Below, piece by piece: positions 39,724 to 48,926 of a stretch of DNA of 64,000 nt. This DNA is from Lentzea sp. NEAU-D7. Lineage in GTDB: Bacteria > Actinomycetota > Actinomycetes > Mycobacteriales > Pseudonocardiaceae. Numbering within the stretch: the stretch's first letter is position 1; the number at the start of each line of letters is the position of its first letter. Position numbers and translations under genes: made by a program. The stretch covers positions 186,001 through 250,000 of the forward strand of contig NZ_JAPJDL010000001.1 in the NCBI RefSeq assembly GCF_026242055.1, written 5' to 3'. The notes beneath the pieces were generated by a model, which saw only the letters and a program-made list of their open reading frames with translations, did not search any database and was not told the DNA's origin.

Positions 39724-40692
39724 CCGGGTCCGCGCGCGGAGCAGGGCGGCAGCCCAGCCCGCGCGCGGGTCCGCGTCGACCAGCAGCACCTTCACCAGCA
39801 CGGTCAGCGGCACCGCCAGCAGCGCGCCCAGCGGTCCGAGCACCCACGCCCAGAACGCCAGCGACAGGAACGTCGTGGTCGTCGACAGCCCGGCGGCGTC
39901 GCCGGTGTAGCGGGGTTGCACCAGTGACTGCACCACGAAGTTCAGCAGCCCGTACACGGCCAGCACCGCGAGTGCCTGGCGCGGCCCCTGCTGCAGCAGC
40001 GCGAGCGCGGCGGGCGGCAGCACCCCGAGCAGGAACCCGACGTTGGGGACGTAGTTGGTGACGAAGGACAACACGCCCCACAGCAGGGCGAGCGGAACGC
40101 CGATCACCGTGAGCGCCACCGTGTCGAGCACCGCCACCACCGCACCGAACACCGTCGTCACCAGCAGGTAGCGCCGGGTGCGGCGGGCGAACTCCCGCAA
40201 CGCCGCGGTCATGTGCGGCCGCTGCGCCGCGATCTCCGCCAGCCTGCTGTCGGTCCAGTGCACCTCGACGCCGAGGAAGAGCAGCAGCGCCAGCAGGAAC
40301 ACCAGGCTCGTGGTGAGCCCGGTGAGGTCGGTGAGCAGTCCCGCGAGCGAGGCGAGCACCTTGCCCCGGTCCAGTCCGGCGATCACGTGCTCCGCCTGCC
40401 GCACCAAGGGGTGGTCCGCGTACTCGGGCAACATGGCGGCGAGTCGCACGGCCGACACCACCACCGTCACCGCGATCACCGCCAGCACCGCGTACACGAG
40501 CACCACGACGGCCGTGGTCGCGAGCCACGACGGCGCGCCGCGGCCGCGCAGCCACCGGTGCGCGGGGCTGATCGCGATCACGATCAGCCCCGCCAGCACG
40601 GTGGGCGCCACCAGCCACGCGACCGCCTTCACACCGGCGACCACGACCACCGCCGACGCGGCGCCGACCAGAATCGTCAACGCACGGGGCAT
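39682..40692 (-). CDS. AI-2E family transporter
   Basis: A 336-residue membrane protein with about eight segments. LLWGVLSFVTNYVPNVGFLLGVLPPAALALL and the C-terminal AFWAWVLGPLGALLAVPLTVLVKVLLVD are the conserved blocks of the AI-2E/UPF0118 (YdiK/PerM) family. Members export signalling molecules or act as sodium/proton antiporters; the substrate here is unknown. It starts in a TGATG overlap with the upstream DUF7144 gene, so they form one operon. Confidence 0.88.
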   Translation of the reverse strand: MPRALTILVGAASAVVVVAGVKAVAWLVAPTVLAGLIVIAISPAHRWLRGRGAPSWLATTAVVVLVYAVLAVIAVTVVVSAVRLAAMLPEYADHPLVRQAEHVIAGLDRGKVLASLAGLLTDLTGLTTSLVFLLALLLFLGVEVHWTDSRLAEIAAQRPHMTAALREFARRTRRYLLVTTVFGAVVAVLDTVALTVIGVPLALLWGVLSFVTNYVPNVGFLLGVLPPAALALLQQGPRQALAVLAVYGLLNFVVQSLVQPRYTGDAAGLSTTTTFLSLAFWAWVLGPLGALLAVPLTVLVKVLLVDADPRAGWAAALLRARTRSHRRQHVETPRGQ

Positions 40693-41096
40693 CAACGGTG
40701 TGACGACTCGAGCGTTGCCGCCGCCTCGTTGCCGTGCACCACGACGGCCCAGATCACCACCACGCACAGGGTGATGACGATCGTGGACCACAGCGGGTGC
40801 ACGGAGACGAATGCCAGTTGTGCCACCGCGTTCACCACGGCGAGAACCACCGTGACCACCCTGGCCCACGCCGCTCCGGAGAGCAGAGCGGCACCTGCGA
40901 GCGCCACCAGCACGCCGAGCAGCAGGGTGATCCAGCCCCAGGTGGTGAGGTCGAAGACGATCACCTGCTCGCCGTTGGCGACGTAGTACTCGCCGCGGAA
41001 CAACCCGACGAGTCCCTCGATGGCGTTGAACGCCCCCATGACGATCATCATGATGCCCGCGAACCAGATCCAGCCCAGCCAGCCTGTGTCCTGCAT
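40692..41096 (-). CDS. DUF7144-family small membrane protein
   Basis: A 134-residue protein with four membrane segments. It opens MQDTGWLGWIWFAGIMMIVMGAFNAIEGLVGLF and contains VIVFDLTTWGWITLLLGVL, the typical pattern of the actinobacterial DUF7144 family, of unknown function and often near universal stress genes. GGAGG lies 5 nt before the ATG. A 19-nt palindrome lies 65 nt upstream, shared with the divergent GH15 gene. Confidence 0.8.
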   Translation of the reverse strand: MQDTGWLGWIWFAGIMMIVMGAFNAIEGLVGLFRGEYYVANGEQVIVFDLTTWGWITLLLGVLVALAGAALLSGAAWARVVTVVLAVVNAVAQLAFVSVHPLWSTIVITLCVVVIWAVVVHGNEAAATLESSHR

Positions 41097-41161
41097 CGTG
41101 CCTCCGTTGTCTCGCGAAGCGTTGGTCGGGCCCACCGTGCCCCGGAGCCGGCGCGTGGATC

Positions 41162-41180
41162 TTCACCCGCCGCGTGTGAG
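41162..41180. promoter_or_regulatory. 19-nt island palindrome, copy f
   Basis: TTCACCCGCCGCGTGTGAG, 66 nt from the GH15 start on one side and 65 nt from the DUF7144 start on the other, which argues for one shared operator. Confidence 0.65.
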
Positions 41181-41246
41181 TACCTGGGCACGTGTCCGCT
41201 CAAGCGGGTGAAGACCAGGGCCGTTCGCGAGCCGAGTCTCGTCACC

Positions 41247-43070
41247 ATGACCACTCCCCCGTACGCGCCGATCGCCGACCACGGACTGATCGGCGACCTC
41301 CAGACCACCGCGCTGGTGTCCACCGACGGCACCGTGGACTGGTTCTGCTGCCCCCGCTTCGACTCGCCCTCGCTGTTCGCCTCGCTGCTGGACCGCAAGC
41401 GCGGCGGGTTCTGCCGCATCCGCCCCGCCGGGTTCACCGGCGGGGGCAAGCAGCTGTACTTCCCGGACACCGCGGTGCTGATCACCCGGTTCATGACCGA
41501 GGAGGGCACCGGTGAGGTCGTCGACTTCATGCCGCCGCTGCCGGACGAGGGCCCGTCCGAACGGCACCGGCTCGTGCGACTGGTGCGCTGCGTCCGCGGG
41601 CGGATCACGTTCGAGCTCGACGTCGCCCCGCGGTTCGACTACGGCCGCCGGGCACACCGCGCGCACCTCACCGACGACGGCGTGGTCTTCGCGTGCGGCC
41701 AGTTCGGCGTGGTGCTGCACGCCGTGCGCGAACCGGGAGACGCCCGGCTGGTGTCCGGGCAGATCACCGACACCGGTGACCTGCGCGCGACGATCAGCCT
41801 GGAGGAGGGCCAGACCCGCGGCATCGTGCTGGAGTCCGGTGTGGACGGTCCGCCGCGCGCGGTCCCCTCGGCCGAGGCGCAGGCGCTGTTCGAGAGCACC
41901 GTGCGGTTCTGGCACGACTGGCTCGCCCGCGGCACCTACCGGGGACGGTGGCGCGAGGCGGTCGACCGCTCGGCCATCACCCTGAAGCTGCTCACCTACG
42001 CGCCGACCGGGGCGATCGTCGCCGCCCCGACCGCGGGACTGCCCGAACAGCTCGGGGGTGAGCGCAACTGGGACTACCGCTACACCTGGATCAGGGACGC
42101 CTCGTTCGCCGTCGGCTCGTTGCTGCGGCTCGGTTTCACCGACGAGGCGGCGGCGTTCGGCGGCTGGCTCGCCGAACGGTTCGTGGAGGGTGAGCCGCTG
42201 CGGGTGATGTACGCGGTCGACGGGTCGGCCGACCTCACCGAACACGTGCTCGACCACTGGGAGGGCCATCGGGCGTCGTCGCCCGTGCGGGTGGGCAACG
42301 ACGCGGCCGGGCAGCTGCAGCTCGACATCTACGGCGAGCTGCTGGACAGCGTGTACGCCGCCCACCTGCGCGGCGTGCGCATCGGGCACCGCGGCTGGCA
42401 CGCGGTGGTCGAGCTGCTGGACTGGCTCGCGGAGAACTGGAACCAGCCGGAGGAGGGGATCTGGGAGACGCGGGCCGGGCGGGCGGACTTCACCTACGGG
42501 CGGGTGATGAGCTGGGTCGCGTTCGACCGGGCGATCCGCATCGCCGAGAGCGAGGGAAAACCCGCGCCGCTGGGGCGGTGGCGCTCCCAGCGCGACCGGA
42601 TCTACGGCCAGGTGTGGGAGCAGGGCTGGGATCACCGCACCGGCGCGTTCGTGCAGCGGTACGGCTCGCAGGTCCTCGACGCGTCGTTGCTGCGGCTGGC
42701 GCAGGTGGGGTTCGTCGCGCCGCGCGACCCGGTCTGGCTGGACGCGCTCGACGCGATGGAGTCGCTGGTCAGCGACAGTCTCGTGCGGCGTTACGACACC
42801 GACGCGGCACCCGACGGGCTGCGCGGCTCCGAGGGCTCGTTCTCCTTGTGCACCTTCAACTACGTGACCGCGCTGACGTTGTCCGGTCAGGCCGGCAGGG
42901 CGCGGCTGGTGTTCGAGAAGATGCTGACCTACGGCAACCACGTCGGGCTCTACGCCGAGGAGATCGCGGTGACCGGGGAACAGCTGGGCAACTTCCCGCA
43001 GGCGTTCACCCACCTGGCCCTCATCGAGGCCGCGGTCACCCTCGACGAGCAGCTCACTCGCGACGGGTGA
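41247..43070 (+). CDS. GH15 glucoamylase/trehalase-like enzyme
   Basis: A 607-residue cytoplasmic enzyme. An N-terminal beta domain starts IADHGLIGDLQTTALVSTDGTVDWFCCPRFDSP. The (alpha/alpha)6 barrel follows with GERNWDYRYTWIRDASFAV. The likely acid Glu is in QPEEGIWETR and the base Glu in GLYAEEIAV. Mycobacterial and streptomycete relatives include the GH15 trehalases, so trehalose or a short alpha-glucan is a reasonable substrate. With the GH63 and GH13 genes it makes three alpha-glycosidases under the same island motif. Confidence 0.9.
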   Translation: MTTPPYAPIADHGLIGDLQTTALVSTDGTVDWFCCPRFDSPSLFASLLDRKRGGFCRIRPAGFTGGGKQLYFPDTAVLITRFMTEEGTGEVVDFMPPLPDEGPSERHRLVRLVRCVRGRITFELDVAPRFDYGRRAHRAHLTDDGVVFACGQFGVVLHAVREPGDARLVSGQITDTGDLRATISLEEGQTRGIVLESGVDGPPRAVPSAEAQALFESTVRFWHDWLARGTYRGRWREAVDRSAITLKLLTYAPTGAIVAAPTAGLPEQLGGERNWDYRYTWIRDASFAVGSLLRLGFTDEAAAFGGWLAERFVEGEPLRVMYAVDGSADLTEHVLDHWEGHRASSPVRVGNDAAGQLQLDIYGELLDSVYAAHLRGVRIGHRGWHAVVELLDWLAENWNQPEEGIWETRAGRADFTYGRVMSWVAFDRAIRIAESEGKPAPLGRWRSQRDRIYGQVWEQGWDHRTGAFVQRYGSQVLDASLLRLAQVGFVAPRDPVWLDALDAMESLVSDSLVRRYDTDAAPDGLRGSEGSFSLCTFNYVTALTLSGQAGRARLVFEKMLTYGNHVGLYAEEIAVTGEQLGNFPQAFTHLALIEAAVTLDEQLTRDG

Positions 43071-43071
43071 G
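43053..43071. promoter_or_regulatory. 19-nt island palindrome, copy h
   Basis: CTCACTCGCGACGGGTGAG has good symmetry and overlaps the last codons of the GH15 gene. It is only 34 nt before the DUF1269 start, about 30 nt less than the usual spacing, as expected if that mRNA has no leader. Confidence 0.45.
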
Positions 43072-43105
43072 GACGCGGCGGCCCGTGTCTTCCAGAGTGA
43101 TCGGC

Positions 43106-43591
43106 ATGGCGACTTTGACCGTGTGGAAGTTCGACACGACCGACGGGGCGCACAGCGCGCTGCAGGAGTTGACGAGGCTGCAGGACCAGCAGCTGATCGT
43201 CGTTCGCGACGCGGCCTACGTGTACTGGGAGCCGGACGCGAAACGGCCGAAGACCAAGGAGCTCGGCAAGCTCACCGGTGCGGGAGCGCTCGGTGGTGGC
43301 TTCTGGGGGCTGCTGTTCGGGCTGATCTTCTTCGTGCCCCTGCTGGGCGCGGCGATCGGAGCCGGTGTCGGCGCGCTGGCGGGATCGATGTCCCGCGCGG
43401 GCATCGACGACGACTTCATCGAGGAGGTCCGGTCCACCGTCACACCCGGCACGTCCGCGTTGTTCGTGATGTCCGATCACGCCGTCGTCGACCGGGTGGT
43501 GGACAGGTTCAAGCAGACCGGCGCCACCCTGCTGACCACCAACCTCACGACCGAACAGGAGGACCTGCTGCGGGAGACGTTCGCGTCCTGA
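43106..43591 (+). CDS. DUF1269 protein
   Basis: A 161-residue protein opening MATLTVWKFDTTDGAHSALQEL. It has a long glycine-rich hydrophobic stretch (GALGGGFWGLLFGLIFFVPLLGAAIGAGVGALAG) and a C-terminal half with the typical TPGTSALFVMSD. This is the DUF1269 family, probably membrane-associated and of unknown function. No clear ribosome site is seen before the ATG, which fits a leaderless transcript. Confidence 0.82.
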   Translation: MATLTVWKFDTTDGAHSALQELTRLQDQQLIVVRDAAYVYWEPDAKRPKTKELGKLTGAGALGGGFWGLLFGLIFFVPLLGAAIGAGVGALAGSMSRAGIDDDFIEEVRSTVTPGTSALFVMSDHAVVDRVVDRFKQTGATLLTTNLTTEQEDLLRETFAS

Positions 43592-43671
43592 CCCGCACGA
43601 CGAACTCGGCGGTGGTCGGACCGGCAGCGACTGTCGGGGTGCCGAGGCCGGCCTGACCCCCGCCTGCCGAT

Positions 43672-43826
43672 GGACCGGCCGGGGCGCGGGAACCCCGCGG
43701 GCCGGGCGGGGGGTGCGGGCACCGCACCGGGTGGGGCCCCCGGGGCGGGGGGGGGGGGCCGCGCCCGCCCGCCCCCCCGCCCGCCGTGGCCCCGCCCGGC
43801 GCGCGCAACCCCCGCGCCCCGCCCGG
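43672..43826. other. intergenic tract of extreme G+C with G and C runs
   Basis: About 155 nt of almost pure G and C between two convergent genes. It includes a run of 12 G (43747-43758) and many G3-G6 and C3-C7 blocks that could form quadruplexes on either strand. No gene is supported. Such a tract is also a risk for assembly errors, and the neighbouring gene carries a one-base frameshift. Confidence 0.75.
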
Positions 43827-43835
43827 TTCTTGCTG

Positions 43836-44505
43836 TCACCGCACCGGATCGGCCACCCGGACCTGCGCGGCCGCCTCTCCCAGCAGGGAGTGCACGACCC
43901 GCAGCACGTCCGCGACGTGGTCGCGGTGCTCGGTGATCACATGGGCCCGCCGGGTCGCCTCCCGCACCAGGCTCTCGGCCCGCCGGCGTGCGGTCTCCTC
44001 CATCAGCCGCACGTCCTCGCAGGTCTTCTTGCGCCGCAACGCCAGTGCCAGCTCGAAGTCCTCGGTGAGCTCGGCCCGCCTCCCCCTCCCGCAGGATCCG
44101 CGCCATCCGCGCACGGGTCCCCGCGAGCAGCTCCCGGTGCTCGGCGTGCGTGCGGCGGGCGGACTCCCACGCGTGGTCCTCGATCGCGGTGGCCCGGTCG
44201 GTGATCTCAGCCGCCTGGGCGAGCGTGCTCTCCACCAGGTGCCGCAGCCGTTCACCGACCGCGTACGGGGACAGCGGCACGGCGCACAGCCGATCGAGCC
44301 GCTCCCGCAGCTCGCGGTTGTCCTCCCGTTCGTGCTCCAGGTGCCGGGCGAGCGCCTCCGCCCTGGCCTCCGCCGCGTCGCGGTCCGTGGTGAGAGCCTC
44401 GATGTCGCGCTCCGCCTCGTGCACGTAGTGCCACACCTGGTCGCGCCGGAAGCCCAGCCACGCCACGTCGAACCCGGTGCGCAACGGCACCAGCTCCGCG
44501 GTCAC
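43836..44505 (-). pseudogene. DivIVA-like coiled-coil protein with a +1 frameshift
   Basis: From the GTG at 44505 one frame reads GFDVAWLGFRRDQVWHYV, then a long charged coiled coil to about MARILREGE. After 44076-44090 the protein continues in another frame as AELTEDFELALALRRKKTCEDV and ends at 43836. The whole span is 670 nt, one more than a multiple of three, so a single extra base restores a protein of about 222 residues. The opening resembles DivIVA/Scy-type polar-growth proteins. It is coupled by GTGA to the baeRF gene. True mutation or sequencing error at the C5 run 44082-44086. Confidence 0.75.
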
Positions 44506-45518
44506 GGCCGCACCAGGGTCAGCGGCACGCGGCACAGCGCGCCGATGCCGTCCTCGGGAGCCTGGCGGGTGCCCGCGCTGACCACGTGCACCCGCGTGCC
44601 GCTCAGCAACGCCGCGCGCACCGCCACGTCCGCGAGCAGCCCGCAGCGGTGGCGGGCCCCCGAGGACCGGGCGGGGGCCACGTCGGTCGGCGCGAGGCCG
44701 TACCACGCGGTCGCGGTGACGTCCTCCGGCTGGCCGACGAACAACTCGTCCACCCGGCCGTCCGCCAGGGCGCGGAGGGTGTCGTCCACTCCCTCCACCC
44801 CCAGCCGGCGGACCCTGCCGCGGTCGTGGAAGTCCTCCAGCACGCACGAGGTCCACGTGCGGGCCGCCGCGCGCACCTCGTCCTCGACCCGGCTCGGGCT
44901 CAGGTCGGTGCCGGCCCAGCGCACCGTGGTGTTGCGCCGCACGGGAGCCGGCAGCGATGCCCACAGCGCGGCCACCACCTCGTCCTCCCCCGCCACGACC
45001 AGCACCCTGACGTCCTCGCGAACCAGCGTCTCCGCCACCGCCGCGGCCGCGGACCGCACCCCTTCGCGCCAGTCCTCGGCGCGGTAGTGCAGCGACATCC
45101 GGCCTGCACCGGCCGTGCTCACCTCGGCGGCGTCACGTCCGACGGCGACGACCACGCACGGCGGCCGTTCCTGCACCCACGCGAGGAGCGGGAGCACGTG
45201 CGCCGGCGAGCTGAACCACGCCAGGTCCAGATGGCGCAGTCCCGGCGCGTGGAAGACGCGTGGAGGAACCTCGGAGCCTGCGAACGCCACGAGCGTTCCC
45301 GCAGACGGGTCAGCGGTGTGCGCCCGGTGCAGCGCGGCACCGATCGGACCGACCACCTCGTCGCCCGCTCCGTCACTGCGCAACTGGTCGGCGAGGCGGA
45401 CCCAGCGGGAGCGCCACGGACGCGACGGACTCGATCCCATGTAGACGGACGCGACCGGCCGTGCGGGCCGGACGACGTCGATCAGATCCCGCAGCGCGGG
45501 TCGGCAGGTCTTGGGCAC
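44502..45518 (-). CDS. baeRF-type (eRF1-like, Rv2629-like) protein
   Basis: A 338-residue soluble protein. The N-terminus DLIDVVRPARPVASVYMGSSPS and the middle RVLVVAGEDEVVAALWASLP with the following GTDLSPSRVEDEV fit the bacterial eRF1-like (baeRF) family that includes mycobacterial Rv2629, a DosR-regulated gene. It has been linked to ribosome-related roles in dormancy, but that is family inference. AGAGGAG precedes the GTG. The island palindrome lies 63 nt upstream. Confidence 0.78.
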   Translation of the reverse strand: MPKTCRPALRDLIDVVRPARPVASVYMGSSPSRPWRSRWVRLADQLRSDGAGDEVVGPIGAALHRAHTADPSAGTLVAFAGSEVPPRVFHAPGLRHLDLAWFSSPAHVLPLLAWVQERPPCVVVAVGRDAAEVSTAGAGRMSLHYRAEDWREGVRSAAAAVAETLVREDVRVLVVAGEDEVVAALWASLPAPVRRNTTVRWAGTDLSPSRVEDEVRAAARTWTSCVLEDFHDRGRVRRLGVEGVDDTLRALADGRVDELFVGQPEDVTATAWYGLAPTDVAPARSSGARHRCGLLADVAVRAALLSGTRVHVVSAGTRQAPEDGIGALCRVPLTLVRP

Positions 45519-45581
45519 AGCAGTGACTCCTCTTCCCGTCGTGGACTCGCCACAGATTCCGGGGAGGCGGTGTTCCGCTTC

Positions 45582-45600
45582 TTCACCCGGCGCGGATGAA
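45582..45600. promoter_or_regulatory. 19-nt island palindrome, copy g
   Basis: TTCACCCGGCGCGGATGAA, the copy with the best outer arms (TTCA/TGAA). It lies 63 nt before the baeRF start and about 97 nt before the small plus-strand gene at 45698. Confidence 0.65.
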
Positions 45601-45697
45601 CGCGCCGTGCGGCACCGGCTCGTTACCGCCCCGTGAGGGGGAGGTCCGGGGCGCGTGCCGCGAGCAGCGTCGGACCTCTAAGGAGGTGCGGACTCCC

Positions 45698-45937
45698 ATG
45701 AGCCGTCAACCTGACCGTTCCCGGTCCCGTCGCATCGTGCTGGCCGTCGTGCTGTTCGCGTTCATCGTCTCCGCTCCCGACGACGAAGACCCGTGCGAGA
45801 AGTCGTCCTCGCTCGAGGTCACCGGTGTGCTCGCGGCCGCGGGACTGCTGCCCCGGCTGATCGGGACAGCGGGACGAGCACTCGTGTTGATCTCGCAACC
45901 GGGTAGGGCCGTCCGGCCCCCCTGCACGGCCAAGTGA
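45698..45937 (+). CDS. small hypothetical protein, possibly membrane-associated
   Basis: A 79-residue ORF. AAGGAGG lies 11 nt before the ATG, slightly far. A basic start (SRQPDRSRSRR) precedes a hydrophobic stretch IVLAVVLFAFIVSAP. A central acidic part has one cysteine, and the C-terminal region is weakly hydrophobic. I recognise no family. It ends 54 nt before the LAL regulator. Confidence 0.45.
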   Translation: MSRQPDRSRSRRIVLAVVLFAFIVSAPDDEDPCEKSSSLEVTGVLAAAGLLPRLIGTAGRALVLISQPGRAVRPPCTAK

Positions 45938-45991
45938 TGCGGTTCGATCACATGATCATTCACGGCAATTCCATCGGGGAGAGTCATCGTA

Positions 45992-48610
45992 ATGTCCGAC
46001 AGTTCGGAGTGCGAGCGACAAGCGCAGGACACCAGCCAGCCGAGGTTCCGGGTTCCGGTCTCGGCGGTTCCTCTCGTACCGCGGGACCGGCTTCTGTCCA
46101 TAGTGGACGATCACATCGCGGCCGCGCCGGTCGTCCTCGTCACCGGGCCCGCTGGGTGCGGCAAGACCACGTTGCTCGCCGAGTGGGCGCGACGCCGCGC
46201 CCACCGGGTCGCGTGGTTGTCGCTGGACGAGCACGACAGCGTGCCCGCGCGGTTGCGCGTCGCCATGCGGGACGCGCTCGCCGGCATCCTGCCGGACCAG
46301 GGCCGTCTCGACTCGATCCCGTTGTCCGAGCCGGGTTTCTCCTCCGCGATCGTGGCCGCGTTCGATCAAGTGCCCGTGTCCGCGTGCCTGGTGCTGGACA
46401 ACGTGCACGAGCTGCGCGACCCGGACGCTCTGGCCACCCTGGACCTGCTGACAAGGCAGCCACCGGACCGGCTGAGGCTGGTGCTGCTCAGCAGGTTCCC
46501 GCCACCGCTGCACCTGGCCCGGCTGCACCTGGAGGGGCGGCTGCGCGAGATGCTGCCCGGTGAGCTCGCGTTCGACCGCGCCGAGACCGAGGCGCTGCTC
46601 GCCGCCTACGACGTCGTCGTCCCACCGGAGGAGATCACCTCGCTGCTCAGCCGCACCGAGGGCTGGGCGGGCGGGCTGAAGTTCGCCGCGATGCGGATGA
46701 GCACGACGGGGTCGCGGCCGGCGGACCTGCTCATGTTCGCGGGCCAGGACGAGATCGTGAACCGGTACCTCACCGAAGAGGTGCTCGCGCCCCACGCACC
46801 GAGCACGCACGACCTGCTCGTCGCGAGCAGCGTCTGCGACACCGTGAACACGAGCCTCGCGAGCGCGCTGGCACCCCGGCACCCGAATCCCGGCGTCGCG
46901 CTCGACCAGCTCGACCGCGCCAACGCGTTCGTGAACAGACTCAGCCGCACGCCGGAGTGGTACCGCTGCCATCCGATGCTGCGGGCGCGGCTGCTCGCCG
47001 AGCTCCGCCGCACCCGTCCGGACGACGAGAGAACGCTCCACCGCTCCGCCGCCCACTGGCACCACGAGCACGACTTACCCGTGAAGGCCTTGCGGCACGC
47101 GATCGCGGCCGGCGAGGACCAGCTCACCGCGGGGATCATCGAGAACTCGATGCTGCGCGAGACCCTCCACGCCGGCAGCCTGAACGTGCACGCCGTGCTG
47201 GGCGCGGTGCCCGGCCACGTGCTGGCCCGGCCCGCGGTCGGGGTGGTCGCCGCGCTCGTCGCGCTCGACGCGGGTGACGTCGCCGCCGCCGACAGGGTTC
47301 TCGCCGGGATCGGCGGCACGTCACCCGCGCTGCGGCCGGAACGCGTGCGGGTGCTGCACAGCACCGCGCTGTTGCGGCGCAGCCGGTCCGACGCGCACGT
47401 CGGCGAGGCGCTCAAGATCATGGCCAGGACACCCGCGGGGCTCAGCGGCGTACCGGACGCGGACGTCGCCGCCCTGCTCGACCGCGGCGTCGCGGCGTTG
47501 TCGCGCGGCGAGCACCACGACGCGGAGACCGACCTGGTCCGCGCGGTGGCGCTCGCCAGGAAGGAGGGGTTCGACCACGCGGAACTGGACTGCCGGGTGC
47601 ACCTCGCGGCCCTGGCGAGCGCGATGGGCGACATCGCGGAGGGAGCGCGGCAGGCGCGGGCGGCGGTCGAGTTCGCCGAACGGAAGGGATGGCAGACGCA
47701 CTTCTCCTGCGCACTGGCCTACTCACTGCTGGGGGTGCACGCCTACCTGCGCATGGAGGACGCGCGCGCGACCGACCTGGCCACCCGCGCGGCGGCGGCG
47801 CTGGGTGACAGGCCCGACCTCGTGGTCGGGATCGCGGTCCGCACGCTGGAGGCGGCGGTGTCGTTCACCACGACCGGCGATCCGCGCGCCGTCACGGGCC
47901 GGCTCCGCCGGCAGTGGCAGGACGCCGCCGGACGCGAGGTGACGCCACCGGTGGTCGCGCACGTGGCACCGGCGCTGCAACGCATCGCGCTGCGCAACGG
48001 CGACGAGCAGTGGGCCGCGGCGATGCCCGGCCAGGTCGAGGCGATGTTCGGCCCGTGCGGAGAGCAGGCGGTGCTCCAGGCGGTGCTGCACTCCCACCAC
48101 TCCCGCGTCAACCAGGCCCGCAAGCTGGTCGAGCCCCTGCTGTCCGGCGAGCTGACCTCGGTCGCCGCGCCCACCGTCGTGGACGCCTGGCTGCTGGAAG
48201 CCGTGCTGGTGGAGCGTTCCGGCGACCAGCGCCGCTCACACGAGGCACTCACCAGGGCGCTGGCGGCCGCGGAGCCCGTCGGCACGATCCGGCCGTTCGT
48301 CCACGCGGGCAAGCCCGTCCGCGAGCTCCTCGCCCGCGGTGCGGGCCGGTTCGGCAGGCTCGACCGGTTCGCCACGACGGCGATGACGGCTCTGCCCGCA
48401 CCGGCGGCGACCTCGACGACCGTGCTCACGACCCGCGAGCGCGACCTGCTGGTCGAACTGCCGTCCATGCGCACCACCGAGGAGATAGCGAACTCGCTGT
48501 TCGTCTCCGTCAACACGGTGAAGACGCACCTGCGCGGCATCTACCGCAAGCTCGGCGTGAACCAGCGGCGCGACGCCGTCCTGGCCGCCCGGCGGCTCGG
48601 CCTGATCTGA
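45992..48610 (+). CDS. LuxR-family transcriptional regulator, LAL/MalT-like
   Basis: An 872-residue regulator. The Walker A motif is VLVTGPAGCGKTTLLAEW near residue 50, with VSACLVLDNVHEL as Walker B. A long helical, TPR-like middle (about 370-790) follows. The C-terminal LuxR DNA-binding domain reads LTTRERDLLVELPSMRTTEEIANSLFVSVNTVKTHLRGIYRKLGV. LAL proteins act as ATP-dependent activators, often for sugar metabolism (MalT) or secondary metabolism. It is downstream of the stress island and is one candidate for its regulator, though the island motif is not found before it. Confidence 0.93.
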   Translation: MSDSSECERQAQDTSQPRFRVPVSAVPLVPRDRLLSIVDDHIAAAPVVLVTGPAGCGKTTLLAEWARRRAHRVAWLSLDEHDSVPARLRVAMRDALAGILPDQGRLDSIPLSEPGFSSAIVAAFDQVPVSACLVLDNVHELRDPDALATLDLLTRQPPDRLRLVLLSRFPPPLHLARLHLEGRLREMLPGELAFDRAETEALLAAYDVVVPPEEITSLLSRTEGWAGGLKFAAMRMSTTGSRPADLLMFAGQDEIVNRYLTEEVLAPHAPSTHDLLVASSVCDTVNTSLASALAPRHPNPGVALDQLDRANAFVNRLSRTPEWYRCHPMLRARLLAELRRTRPDDERTLHRSAAHWHHEHDLPVKALRHAIAAGEDQLTAGIIENSMLRETLHAGSLNVHAVLGAVPGHVLARPAVGVVAALVALDAGDVAAADRVLAGIGGTSPALRPERVRVLHSTALLRRSRSDAHVGEALKIMARTPAGLSGVPDADVAALLDRGVAALSRGEHHDAETDLVRAVALARKEGFDHAELDCRVHLAALASAMGDIAEGARQARAAVEFAERKGWQTHFSCALAYSLLGVHAYLRMEDARATDLATRAAAALGDRPDLVVGIAVRTLEAAVSFTTTGDPRAVTGRLRRQWQDAAGREVTPPVVAHVAPALQRIALRNGDEQWAAAMPGQVEAMFGPCGEQAVLQAVLHSHHSRVNQARKLVEPLLSGELTSVAAPTVVDAWLLEAVLVERSGDQRRSHEALTRALAAAEPVGTIRPFVHAGKPVRELLARGAGRFGRLDRFATTAMTALPAPAATSTTVLTTRERDLLVELPSMRTTEEIANSLFVSVNTVKTHLRGIYRKLGVNQRRDAVLAARRLGLI

Positions 48611-48926
48611 TCTCATTGGCCCCTTGGACCGCGGTCCCTGCACTCGCCACACTTGAACCGCACGGTCGCGCCACACCGCGGCCCCGCCCCGAGCCACCGA
48701 CGCGATCGCGTCCGGCTCTGTCATCGAACGCTCCAGCAGGCACCCCCGGCGGTGCTCAGTTCGGCCTGCGCACGGTCGGGCGCAGGGCCCGGTCGTGAGT
48801 GGTTTCCGTTCCCGATGTCGCCCTTCGGTTCAGCGGAGGCCACTCATGGCCGGCCCGCGCCTTTGAGACCGAGCGGCGGAACGAGGCCTCCGAGAGCCAA
48901 CGGCCGCTGGGGCGCAACCACAGTGT
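48611..48926. other. intergenic region without a supported gene
   Basis: 316 nt between convergent genes. Short frames here have poor codon use. The 12-bp perfect palindrome GGACCGCGGTCC at 48626-48637, 16 nt after the LAL stop, may be part of a terminator. I see nothing else. Confidence 0.6.
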
